Assembly (NCBI GenBank): GCA_002778645.1 | Contig: PFAQ01000045.1 | Location: 1 to 19,007, forward strand | From: Candidatus Falkowbacteria bacterium CG10_big_fil_rev_8_21_14_0_10_39_9 | GTDB taxonomy: Bacteria; Patescibacteriota; Patescibacteriia; Patescibacteriales; UBA12465 | DNA: 19,007 nt | Reading direction: 5' to 3' | In this document: piece after piece, positions 1 through 7,217 of the stretch | Position numbering within the stretch: position 1 is the stretch's first letter | How the letters are laid out: the number at the start of each line of letters is the position of its first letter | Notes under the pieces: generated by a model | What the model saw: the letters and a program-made list of their open reading frames with translations, nothing else | What the model was told of the DNA's origin: nothing | Database searches by the model: none | Made by a program: the position numbers and the translations under genes

Positions 1-1366
1 TATCAAGAGTATCGGGATCCTGAGTCCAGCCGGCTTCAGTGGGGGCGACTTCACTCACTAATATTTTTCCGTCTTTGTACCAAACGGGAATGCGATGACC
101 AAACCAAATTTGACGGCTAATGCACCAGTCGTGGAGATTGTCCATCCAGTCAGAATATTTCTTGGTAAATCGAGCGGGGTAGAAATTAATTTTTTTCTCA
201 GTGGTTTGTTCCAGCGCTTTCTGTTTAAGGGATTTGTTACCTAGTCTCTCTAGAGGTTTATCAACGGCCACAAACCATTGTTTGGAAGGCAGTGGTTCAA
301 TGGGAGTGTCGCAGCGATAGCAGATGGAAAGATTGTTCGGCATCTCTTCTTCTTTTTCTAGCAGTCCTTGAGATTTTAATTGTTCGACAATTTGTTTCCG
401 AGCCGCTAGAACATCTAAACCGTCATAGGGAGTGTTGGTATTATAAATCTGACCATCTTCGTTAATGACCTTTTTAATTTCCAGATTATTCTTTTCCGCC
501 ATCTGCCAGTCAACCATGGAATGAGCTGGAGTGACGCCTAGGGCGCCCGTGCCGAATTCTATTTCGACGTTGTAGTCAGCAATGACTTTGATGCTTAGTT
601 TAGCGCCGCAGAAGTCAACCTGAAACTCTTGGCCAATATATTTAGCATAACGGTCATCTTTGGGGTTAACAGCGACAGCAGTATCGCCCAATTTAGTTTC
701 GGGGCGAGTGGTGGCAATACTAAAAGGAAATTTGGTATCGTATTTGAAAGTATAGATTTTGGCAACCTGCTCTTTGTGGTCCACTTCATCATCAGCTAGA
801 GTCGATTTACAGTGAGGACACCAGTTAACAATTCTCTCGCCTTGATAGATGGCGCCAGCTTGATACATTTCGACAAATAAATGGGCCACGGCTTTTTGGC
901 GGGGTTTGTCGAGGGTAAAAGCCAGACGCGACCAGTCCAGAGAAGACCCCATCTTTTTTATTTGATGCAGAATAGTAGCTTGAGTGACGTTGAGAAATTC
1001 CCAAACCTTCTTCAAAAATTCTTCGCGGCCTAAATCATGTCTAGTTTGGCCCGTTTCCGCAAAAATTTTCTTTTCTACTACATTTTGAGTGGCAATAGCC
1101 GCATGGTCAGTACCAGGAATCCAAAGAGTCCGATACCCTCTCAGGCGATGGTAGCGAATCAAAAGATCTTCAATAGCAACGGTCGAGGCGTGGCCCAAAT
1201 GGAGCTTAGCGGTAATGTTCGGTGGGGGCAGAACAATGGTATAGGTGGGGGCATTTTCCGGTAAAATTAGATTATCGGGATTAAAAAAGCCAGACTTTTC
1301 CCAAAGGGAATAAATCCCATCTTCGTATAATCCGGGGGCGTAAGTTTTATCAAGCTCTTTTGGCAT
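1..1366 (-). CDS. valS: Valyl-tRNA synthetase, N-terminal part (runs off left edge)
   Basis: Class I aminoacyl-tRNA synthetase that charges tRNA-Val in the cytoplasm. About 455 N-terminal residues are present; the KMSKS loop and the anticodon-binding and coiled-coil C-terminal parts lie outside the window. Visible are PPPNITAKLHLGHA at residues 47-60 (the HIGH signature as HLGH) and WIPGTDHAAIATQ at 82-94, the latter diagnostic of ValRS rather than IleRS or LeuRS. A CPHC zinc-type knuckle follows near residue 180, then the CP1 editing domain beginning TTRPETKLGDTAV, a second CYRC knuckle before PLPSKQWFV, and SRQIWFGHRIPVWY near residue 410. The ATG start at 1366 is preceded by AGGA eight bases upstream, one of few ribosome-binding-like sites here. 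It is divergent from the DHH gene, and the two promoters overlap. Confidence 0.97.
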   Translation of the reverse strand, partial: MPKELDKTYAPGLYEDGIYSLWEKSGFFNPDNLILPENAPTYTIVLPPPNITAKLHLGHASTVAIEDLLIRYHRLRGYRTLWIPGTDHAAIATQNVVEKKIFAETGQTRHDLGREEFLKKVWEFLNVTQATILHQIKKMGSSLDWSRLAFTLDKPRQKAVAHLFVEMYQAGAIYQGERIVNWCPHCKSTLADDEVDHKEQVAKIYTFKYDTKFPFSIATTRPETKLGDTAVAVNPKDDRYAKYIGQEFQVDFCGAKLSIKVIADYNVEIEFGTGALGVTPAHSMVDWQMAEKNNLEIKKVINEDGQIYNTNTPYDGLDVLAARKQIVEQLKSQGLLEKEEEMPNNLSICYRCDTPIEPLPSKQWFVAVDKPLERLGNKSLKQKALEQTTEKKINFYPARFTKKYSDWMDNLHDWCISRQIWFGHRIPVWYKDGKILVSEVAPTEAGWTQDPDTLD

Positions 1367-1401
1367 ATTTTCCTGGGCTTTTATTGATTATATACCTTTT
1401 C

Positions 1402-1449
1402 ATCCTAACAAAAACAAAGCTTGACGTCAACCGAAAATAACGATATATT
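1402..1449. promoter_or_regulatory. Overlapping divergent promoters of valS (-) and the DHH gene (+)
   Basis: On the plus strand TTGACG (1421-1426), a 17-base spacer and TATATT (1444-1449) form a good sigma70-type promoter. On the minus strand TTGACG (1430-1425), a 17-base spacer and TAGGAT (1407-1402) form the valS promoter. The two -35 boxes overlap as the 10-base palindrome TTGACGTCAA. A TATAAT on the minus strand at 1392-1387 could be an alternative valS -10 box. The promoter positions are inferred from consensus matching only. Confidence 0.65.
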
Positions 1450-1478
1450 AAATGGTTATTCAAGCAAAATTTATCTTT

Positions 1479-2699
1479 ATGATTAGTTCCGAACAACAGA
1501 TTTTTAATCAGATTGAAAAATCATCAAACATTTTAATTTCTTTTCCGGTTGATTGGAACGGGGACGCTATTAGTTCGGCCCTGGCTTTTTATTGGTTTTT
1601 AAAAAAAAGGGGCAAGAATGTGGAAATGGCAGCGGCTCCAATTTCAGATACTAGAAGTCGAGCATTTTCTTTCTTGCCGGGATTTTCCGATATCAAAAAT
1701 GCGTTGGATAATCTAGCTAAATTTATTGTTTCCCTTGATATTACCAACGCTAAAGTCGATCAGATCAAATATATTTTGTCAGAGAAGACTTTGGACTTTA
1801 TTATTTCTCCTAAGGATGGCTGGTTTACCAAGGATGATGTGGCCACCGCTACTTCTGGGTATCGCTATGATTTAATCATTACTCTCAATGCGCTAGATCT
1901 CGAATCGCTGGGTAAAATTTATGATAATAATGTGGATTTTTTCTATAAAACCACCATTATTAATATTGACCATCACCCCGCCAACGAGGAGTTTGGTCAG
2001 GTTAACTTTGTAGAATTGAATGCCGTTTCAGTGACTGAAGTGTTGTTTGAGCTGATGCGAGATTACAAACTAGAATTAATTGATGAAGATATTGCTACTT
2101 GTCTGCTCTCTGGGATTATTTACAAAACCAAGAGTTTCAAAACTCCTAACTTGACCCCCAATTCTTTGGCGGTGACTTCGGAATTGATAAAATTGGGAGC
2201 TCGGCGGGAAGAGATAGTTAACCGCTTATATCGTTCTCGCAATTTACCGGTGCTAAAATTATGGGGTCGGGTGCTAAATAACCTAAACGGTCTAAATGAC
2301 AATCAGCTCCTTTGGTCGTCACTCTTTCAAAATGATTTTGCCGAGACAGGGTCAGTCGAAGATAATTTGCTCGAAGTGATTGATGAGTTGATTATTAATA
2401 TTCCCCAAGCGAAACTGATAACTATTTTTTATTCCCTAACCGAGAATCCACTAGAAGAAGATAAGAGTGCCGAATCCAATGAAACTATCGTGGGGCACAA
2501 CGACCAGAGTACGGGACTATTTCAAACTAAAGCTATTATTTATGCAGTTAAAAACGTAAACGCCGTCGAGTTGGTTAAGGAGCTTAATCCCACTGGCGGG
2601 CGTAAAATTGCCTATCTTTCTAGTTCTAAGCCACTGGCTATTTTCCGGCAGGAGATTACCGACATTCTTCAGAATAAGTTGGATAAGTTAAGCTCTTAA
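1479..2699 (+). CDS. DHH-family phosphoesterase-like protein (NrnA/RecJ-like fold, altered motif I)
   Basis: The protein has 406 residues from ATG 1479, or 415 from ATG 1452. The promoter's -10 box ends only two bases before ATG 1452, so the predicted transcript begins after that codon and ATG 1479 is preferred. The DHH signature is clear: NIDHHPANEEFG at residues 163-174 of the shorter form, preceded by LNALDLES with the motif II aspartate. Motif I, normally HxxPDGDAxGS, reads PVDWNGDAISS here, so the first aspartate is Asn and the histidine is lost. The C-terminal DHHA1 region has GGRK where the family normally has a GGGH-type motif. The family degrades nanoRNA, pAp or cyclic dinucleotides, but the missing metal ligands make activity uncertain. 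tRNA-Ile lies immediately downstream with its own promoter. Confidence 0.85.
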   Translation: MISSEQQIFNQIEKSSNILISFPVDWNGDAISSALAFYWFLKKRGKNVEMAAAPISDTRSRAFSFLPGFSDIKNALDNLAKFIVSLDITNAKVDQIKYILSEKTLDFIISPKDGWFTKDDVATATSGYRYDLIITLNALDLESLGKIYDNNVDFFYKTTIINIDHHPANEEFGQVNFVELNAVSVTEVLFELMRDYKLELIDEDIATCLLSGIIYKTKSFKTPNLTPNSLAVTSELIKLGARREEIVNRLYRSRNLPVLKLWGRVLNNLNGLNDNQLLWSSLFQNDFAETGSVEDNLLEVIDELIINIPQAKLITIFYSLTENPLEEDKSAESNETIVGHNDQSTGLFQTKAIIYAVKNVNAVELVKELNPTGGRKIAYLSSSKPLAIFRQEITDILQNKLDKLSS

Positions 2700-2700
2700 C

Positions 2701-2729
2701 TTGTCAAAATTCAGCCCAGATGATAAATT
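2701..2729 (+). promoter_or_regulatory. Promoter of tRNA-Ile
   Basis: TTGTCA (2701-2706), a 17-base spacer and TAAATT (2724-2729) start one base after the DHH stop codon. They place transcription initiation about 7-10 bases before the tRNA 5' end at 2743. This is a consensus match only. Confidence 0.55.
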
Positions 2730-2742
2730 AACCTTAAGCGAA

Positions 2743-2819
2743 GCGCCCATAGCTCAGTTGGTTAGAGCACAGCCCTTATAAGGCTGGGGTCGATGGTTCA
2801 AGTCCATCTGGGCGCACCA
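2743..2819 (+). tRNA. tRNA-Ile (anticodon UAU), CCA encoded
   Basis: A full cloverleaf is visible. The acceptor pairs GCGCCCA with TGGGCGC, the D arm is GCTC/GAGC, and the anticodon stem CAGCC/GGCTG encloses the loop CTTATAA. A five-base variable loop is followed by the T arm GATGG/CCATC with TTCAAGT, discriminator A and an encoded CCA. The loop gives anticodon UAU, reading AUA. Most bacteria read AUA with a CAU tRNA modified by TilS to lysidine, so a UAU isoacceptor is notable. It is the only tRNA of the five in this window with a genomic CCA. Confidence 0.96.
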
Positions 2820-2840
2820 AAGTTATATTTCTTCAAATAA

Positions 2841-2871
2841 AAAACCCTATTCTTTCTTGGAATAGAGTTTT
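2841..2871 (-). terminator. Rho-independent terminator of the lipoprotein gene (weakly bidirectional)
   Basis: The arms AAAACCCTATTC (2841-2852) and GAATAGAGTTTT (2860-2871) form a 12-bp stem with one mismatch and a 7-base loop. On the minus strand it is followed by a run of T, directly after the lipoprotein stop at 2882. On the plus strand it could also end the tRNA-Ile transcript. Confidence 0.75.
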
Positions 2872-2881
2872 GTGTGGGACC

Positions 2882-3070
2882 TTACTTGCTATTGCAATTA
2901 GCAGGTAGCGAACTTTGGTGAAACCAAATGTTTTTATTGTAGCACTTTCGGTGTTTATAAAGTGCTTTTCTTGTGTCTTTATTTTGGTATCGATTGACAC
3001 CATATTGGCTATAACAGCTAGCTAAAGTTAAACTAGTTATAAGCAGCAATAATATACTAAATTTTTTCAA
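2882..3070 (-). CDS. Small predicted lipoprotein, 62 aa
   Basis: The N-terminus MKKFSILLLLITSLTLASC is a lipoprotein signal peptide: two lysines, a hydrophobic core and the lipobox LASC, with Cys19 as the expected lipidated residue. The mature part is only about 44 residues, basic and rich in Tyr, Asn and Lys, with two further cysteines (C43, C59) that could form a disulfide. I do not recognise the family. The start is TTG at 3070. It is fixed by AAGGAGGT ending four bases upstream, by far the best Shine-Dalgarno in the window, and by a consensus promoter further up. The gene stands alone between a terminator and a divergent operon. Its processing would need LspA, which is encoded at 12550. 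Confidence 0.82.
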   Translation of the reverse strand: MKKFSILLLLITSLTLASCYSQYGVNRYQNKDTRKALYKHRKCYNKNIWFHQSSLPANCNSK

Positions 3071-3087
3071 TTTGACCTCCTTGTTTT

Positions 3088-3112
3088 AAATGTTAACAGA
3101 ATATTAACATTT
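3088..3112. promoter_or_regulatory. Operator-like inverted repeat over the -10 box
   Basis: Arms AAATGTTAA (3088-3096) and TTAACATTT (3104-3112) form a perfect 9-bp inverted repeat with a 7-base spacer. It covers the -10 box and the predicted transcription start of the lipoprotein gene, the classic position for a repressor site. It is not followed by a T run and lies upstream of the coding region, so it is not a terminator. The binding protein is unknown. Confidence 0.5.
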
Positions 3113-3129
3113 TAATCATTTATTGTCAA
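3101..3129 (-). promoter_or_regulatory. Consensus promoter of the small lipoprotein gene
   Basis: On the minus strand TTGACA (3129-3124, perfect -35), a 17-base spacer and TAATAT (3106-3101) lead to a start near 3094. The 5' leader of about 24 bases carries the Shine-Dalgarno AAGGAGGT. Confidence 0.75.
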
Positions 3130-3229
3130 TATGGATTGATTGGCAAAAAAGGGTTAGTTTTTGGGCTTTTTTAAATTATCCAATTATGTTATTATTTTAG
3201 TATCTAAATAGCATCTAAATATCAAATCT

Positions 3230-4552
3230 ATGGATCAGCATCAATCAATGTATGTGGTGACGGTTGACATGGGCTATGGTCACCAGCGAGCCGCCTATCC
3301 TTTTGCCACCGTGGCTGAAGGCGAGATTATTACTATTAATGACTATGAGGGGATTAGCGAAAAAGAGCGGGAAATTTGGAATGGTATTAGAAATCAATAT
3401 GAATATGTGTCCGCCTTTAAGAAGTTACCGCTTGTTGGTAATTTAGTTTTTTCCATAATGGATTATTTTCAACAAATCAAGCCTTTCTATCCACATCGGG
3501 ATTTATCTAAAAGTACCCTGCAACAAAAATATTTTTATCATAAGATCAAGGATGGTTTAGGAAAAAATTTAATAGAGCGTTTGAATGATAATCCTTTGCC
3601 ATTTTTAACTACCTTTTTTGTGGCAGCTTATTGCGCCGAGTACTATAATTATAAGGGAGAAATTTATCTGGTGGTTTGCGATGCGGATATTTCTCGCGCT
3701 TGGGCTCCACTTGACCCGGAAACTAGTCGAATTAATTATTTGGCCCCGAATAAAAGAGTCAAGGATCGCTTGATGCTTTATGGTGTTAAACAATATAAAA
3801 TTTTTGTGACTGGCTTTCCCCTCCCCAAAGAAAACATTGGTGTGGCTGATTGGGAATATTTGAAAGAAGACCTAAAAGATCGTTTAGAGGTTTTGGACCC
3901 AGCCGGTGTTTATCGGAAAAAATATGCCAAGGTAATTGAATCTTATCTTTGCCCAGTGTCAGAAATTGATGGCGCTAAGAGACCCTTAACTTTGGCTTTT
4001 GTTGTGGGTGGGGCTGGCGCTCAAAAGGACTTGGGAATTTTAGTCCTGAAAAAATTAAAGAGTAAAATTATTGAAGGCAAGATTCATTTGAACCTGGTGG
4101 CTGGTAGCCGTCAAGATGTTTTAGATTATTATAAAAAAGCTCTGAAAGATAATTTTTTACATAATTGTAAAAATGTTCAGATCATTTACTCTCCCGACAA
4201 AAATGATTATTTCCGGCAGTTTAATAAGGTTTTACGTACAACTGATTTGCTTTGGACTAAGCCCTCAGAAATCAGCTTTTACGCCGGTCTGGGTCTTCCA
4301 ATTATTATGAGTGAACCAATTGGCTCGCAGGAGGAATATAATCGTCGTTGGCTTTTAGGTATCGGTGCTGGGGTTGATAGTAAAAATCCTAACTATGTTG
4401 ATGAGTGGCTGTTTGATTTTTTAGATTCTGGTTGGCTGGCGGAAGCGGCGATGCGGGGCTATCTAAATGGACCAAAAATGGGAACTTATAATATGGAAAA
4501 TATTGTGCTGCGACACGAAGTTAATGAAATTGAAAATGTGCGCTTGTTATAA
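3230..4552 (+). CDS. MurG/MGDG-synthase-like (GT28-type, GT-B fold) glycosyltransferase
   Basis: This 440-residue protein is the first gene of a five-gene operon. The N-terminal domain opens with a hydrophobic strand and DMGYGHQRAA (residues 13-22), resembling the glycine-rich acceptor loop GxGH of MurG and diacylglycerol glycosyltransferases. VVCDADISRAWAP (148-160) and KIFVTGFPLP (190-199) match the usual end of the N-terminal domain. The C-terminal domain has FVVGGAGAQKD (257-267) and TKPSEISFYAGLGLPII (343-359), the nucleotide-sugar binding signature of the superfamily. It has no transmembrane helix and probably works at the inner face of the membrane on a lipid acceptor; donor and acceptor cannot be read from sequence. 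A second Met at residue 7 is an alternative start; no Shine-Dalgarno is seen. Confidence 0.75.
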   Translation: MDQHQSMYVVTVDMGYGHQRAAYPFATVAEGEIITINDYEGISEKEREIWNGIRNQYEYVSAFKKLPLVGNLVFSIMDYFQQIKPFYPHRDLSKSTLQQKYFYHKIKDGLGKNLIERLNDNPLPFLTTFFVAAYCAEYYNYKGEIYLVVCDADISRAWAPLDPETSRINYLAPNKRVKDRLMLYGVKQYKIFVTGFPLPKENIGVADWEYLKEDLKDRLEVLDPAGVYRKKYAKVIESYLCPVSEIDGAKRPLTLAFVVGGAGAQKDLGILVLKKLKSKIIEGKIHLNLVAGSRQDVLDYYKKALKDNFLHNCKNVQIIYSPDKNDYFRQFNKVLRTTDLLWTKPSEISFYAGLGLPIIMSEPIGSQEEYNRRWLLGIGAGVDSKNPNYVDEWLFDFLDSGWLAEAAMRGYLNGPKMGTYNMENIVLRHEVNEIENVRLL

Positions 4553-4559
4553 ATAATTT

Positions 4560-5480
4560 ATGTCTTGGATTTTAATTGCTATTATCGCTTATTTCTTCTT
4601 GGCCATTGTTAATGTTCTGGATAAGTTTTTGTTAAATAATGTTTTAGGGAGCAGCAAGGTTTATGCTTTTCTAATTAGTGTCATGGGCGCTATTGTAGTC
4701 TTGGTCGCTCCTTGGTTTTTGCATTGGCCTGGATGGTTTTTACTCTTATTCCAGCTGGCCACTGGTTTATTTTTTCCTGTCGCTCTGTGGTTTATGTTTG
4801 AAGCTCTAAAAAAAGGTGAGGCCTCGAAGGTGACAGTTTTAATTGGTGGCATAACGCCAATTTTTACAATTGCCTTTTCCATTATTTTTTTGCAAGAAAA
4901 ATTTTTACTGAACCAATGGTATGGCTTAACCTTTTTATTGCTAGGAACTTTTGCCATCGCCTTGGTGGGATCTGGAGAGACAGTACGCCAAAAAACTTTT
5001 AATCGACAGGTGGTGGGACTATCTTTTTTAGCGGCCTTGTTTTATGCCATTTTTTTTATTGGTACTAAATATGGTTATGATCATCATGACTTTGTCAGTA
5101 GCTTTATCTGGGTGCGCTTGGGTGGTTTATTGGTAGCTATTTTTTGGTTGATTAGGAAAAAAGATCGTCAGGAAATTTTAGCCAACTTTCAAAAACCAAC
5201 TGGTCGGCCTCGGAGTTTGAAGCAAACCATCTTGGTTTTTGGCAATCAGGCTTTGGGAGCGGCGGCCTTCATTCTACAAAGCTATGCTATTGCGGCTGGT
5301 TCAGTGGCCATCGTTAACGCTTTGCAGGGGGTCCAATATGTCTTTTTATTAGCTTTTAGTTGGCTCTTGGGCATCCTTTTACCAAAACTATTTAAGGATA
5401 ATTTTTCTCTTAAAATCATCTTTGGCAAAACTTTTGCTATTATTTTGATCAGCTTGGGTTTATATTTTATCGTTAGATAA
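4560..5480 (+). CDS. EamA/DMT-superfamily transporter
   Basis: A 306-residue integral membrane protein with about ten hydrophobic segments and the two-fold arrangement of EamA proteins. The first half ends with GGITPIFTIAFSIIFLQEKF, a typical EamA repeat ending in the conserved Glu-Lys, followed by another helix. The second half begins near residue 145 and contains YAIAAGSVAIVNALQGVQYVF, which corresponds to the same place in the second repeat. It starts 7 bases after the glycosyltransferase stop and ends 4 bases before the glycoside hydrolase, so it is translated within the same operon. Relatives export small metabolites, and some (ArnE/F-like) flip lipid-linked sugars. In this context flipping a glycolipid is an attractive guess, not shown by sequence. 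Confidence 0.85.
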   Translation: MSWILIAIIAYFFLAIVNVLDKFLLNNVLGSSKVYAFLISVMGAIVVLVAPWFLHWPGWFLLLFQLATGLFFPVALWFMFEALKKGEASKVTVLIGGITPIFTIAFSIIFLQEKFLLNQWYGLTFLLLGTFAIALVGSGETVRQKTFNRQVVGLSFLAALFYAIFFIGTKYGYDHHDFVSSFIWVRLGGLLVAIFWLIRKKDRQEILANFQKPTGRPRSLKQTILVFGNQALGAAAFILQSYAIAAGSVAIVNALQGVQYVFLLAFSWLLGILLPKLFKDNFSLKIIFGKTFAIILISLGLYFIVR

Positions 5481-5484
5481 TGTT

Positions 5485-6495
5485 ATGAAAATAAAATTTA
5501 AATATCGTCTGTCAATTATAATTATGCTCTTTTTAGCCGGACTCTTTGTTTGGTCTTTTAAGGTGGCTAAAAATTATCCTGGGCAAGAGGACCTTAAATA
5601 TCGCTCTGGTTATTTTGGGGTAACTTTTTCGATTAAGATGGCCCGGGAATTAGGTTTAAATTGGAAAGAAACTTTTGCTGCTATTATTGATGATTTGCAA
5701 GTCAAAAATGTTCGGCTACCAGTCTATTGGGATCAAATTGCGCCTAAACGGGGGGAATATAATTTTGCGGATTATGATTGGATTTTAAATGAAGGTAAAA
5801 TTAGAAATGTAGAATTTGTTTTAGATGTTGGTTATCGTTTGCCCCGTTGGCCGGAGTGTCATGCTCCCGCTTGGATTATTAATAAAACTAAAGATTTTCG
5901 TGAAGCCGAAGTTTTAGAGATGATTAAGACCGTAGTTCTTCGTTATCGTGATCGCGGTGAAATTGAATATTGGCAAGTAGAGAATGAGCCTTTTTTAAAT
6001 GTCTTTGGAGACTGTCCGTCCAGTGATTTAAGTTTTCTTCAGAAAGAAATTGATTTGGTCCGAAGTTTAGACTCTCGGCCAATATTAATTTCCGCTTCGG
6101 GTGAATTGAGTTGGTGGCAAAAAGAATCCAAGATGAGTGATATTTTTGGCACTACTTTATACCGAGTTGTTTGGGGGCCACATACGGGCTATGTCCGCTA
6201 TCCTTTACCGGCCATTTTTTATCGTTTGAAAGCTAATTTGGCTCACATTCCGCCAGAGAAAAGAGTTATTAGCGAGCTTCAGGCCGAACCCTGGGTCCCC
6301 AGCGGTTCGATGAAGGATATTACTGCCACTGAGGCCCAAAAATCTTTTAGCTTGGAGCAGTTTAAAGCTAACGCCCAATTTGGCATTAATGTTAATTTTC
6401 AAAAAGCTTATCTGTGGGGAGTTGAGTGGTGGTATAAAAAATTTAAGGATGGTGAAACTCAATATTGGGATTTGGCGAAAACCTTATTTAAATAA
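5485..6495 (+). CDS. Membrane-anchored glycoside hydrolase (clan GH-A-like TIM barrel)
   Basis: A 336-residue protein. Residues 1-9 are basic and residues 9-25 form one hydrophobic helix without a clear cleavage site, so the catalytic domain is probably anchored on the outer face of the membrane. The domain follows the barrel pattern of GH5/GH39/GH42-type enzymes: NVRLPVYWDQIAPKRGEYNF (75-94), then WQVENEP (163-169) with Glu168 as likely acid/base. Later VISELQAEPW (261-270) supplies the likely nucleophile, Glu264. Substrate and exact family are not evident. It lies 4 bases after the EamA gene and 2 bases before the GT2 gene, so hydrolase and transferases are made together. It may trim or transglycosylate the operon's own glycan rather than digest an external polymer. 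Confidence 0.8.
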   Translation: MKIKFKYRLSIIIMLFLAGLFVWSFKVAKNYPGQEDLKYRSGYFGVTFSIKMARELGLNWKETFAAIIDDLQVKNVRLPVYWDQIAPKRGEYNFADYDWILNEGKIRNVEFVLDVGYRLPRWPECHAPAWIINKTKDFREAEVLEMIKTVVLRYRDRGEIEYWQVENEPFLNVFGDCPSSDLSFLQKEIDLVRSLDSRPILISASGELSWWQKESKMSDIFGTTLYRVVWGPHTGYVRYPLPAIFYRLKANLAHIPPEKRVISELQAEPWVPSGSMKDITATEAQKSFSLEQFKANAQFGINVNFQKAYLWGVEWWYKKFKDGETQYWDLAKTLFK

Positions 6496-6497
6496 TT

Positions 6498-7199
6498 ATG
6501 CTATCAATTGTTATTCCTACTTTAAATGAAGAAAAATATTTGCCTAGGCTGATTGCTTCTATCCAGCAGCAGGATTTTACTGATTATGAAATTATTGTTT
6601 CTGATGCTAATTCAGATGATAAGACAAGAGAAGTGGCTGTTAAGATGGGTGCGCGAGTGGTAGTTGATAAAAGGCGTCATCCCTCTTTTCAGAGAAATAC
6701 TGGAGCTAGGGCGGCGCTTGGAGGTATTATTATATTTTTAGATGCTGATTCTGTTTTACCTGAAGGATTTTTGCTTAAAGCCATGAATGAATTTCAAAAA
6801 AGAAATTTGGGAATAGCTGGTTTTTATTTAGATTTTGGCTCGGATAAAATTATCTATCACCTTTGCTCCTGGGGCTATAATTTTTTGGCTAAAATTAGAC
6901 AGTCTTGGCATCCAATTTCAGTCGGAGCGGGGATTATGGTTAAAAGAATTATTCACAAACAGATTAAAGGTTTTAATGAAACTCTATTTGTGGCCGAGGA
7001 TTATGATTATTGCGACCGAGCCTCGCAAATAGCCAAATTTCGTATTATTCGAAGTGTCAAATTACCTTATTCTATCAGACGGATGAAAAAGGAAGGTGAT
7101 TGGAAAGTTTTGGTTAAATGGTTACGGTTAGGGTTTTTTACTTTGCGTGGGAAGACAGTCAAAAAGAAAATTGTGAAGTACGACTTTGGTAATTATTAA
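6498..7199 (+). CDS. GT2-family glycosyltransferase
   Basis: A 233-residue GT-A fold enzyme. MLSIVIPTLNEEKYLPRLIASI (start to residue 22) is the standard GT2 opening, IIVSDANSDDKT (32-43) carries the nucleotide-binding aspartates, LDADSVLP (81-88) is the DxD metal motif and AEDYDYCDRA (166-175) holds the ED catalytic-base region. There is no strong C-terminal transmembrane pair, so it is a short peripheral GT2 rather than a DPM1-type membrane enzyme. It starts 2 bases after the hydrolase stop. It likely adds a sugar to the same lipid or glycan substrate as the first gene of the operon; the sugar is unknown. Confidence 0.9.
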   Translation: MLSIVIPTLNEEKYLPRLIASIQQQDFTDYEIIVSDANSDDKTREVAVKMGARVVVDKRRHPSFQRNTGARAALGGIIIFLDADSVLPEGFLLKAMNEFQKRNLGIAGFYLDFGSDKIIYHLCSWGYNFLAKIRQSWHPISVGAGIMVKRIIHKQIKGFNETLFVAEDYDYCDRASQIAKFRIIRSVKLPYSIRRMKKEGDWKVLVKWLRLGFFTLRGKTVKKKIVKYDFGNY

Positions 7200-7217
7200 T
7201 TTAGTATTTAAGAAACT

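Noticed and set aside
2714..2813. GCCCAGATG (2714-2722) complementary to CATCTGGGC in the tRNA-Ile 3' half (2805-2813), suggesting a pre-tRNA switch
   Set aside because: The upstream copy lies between the -35 and -10 boxes, so it is not in the predicted tRNA transcript; nine bases of complementarity is probably chance.
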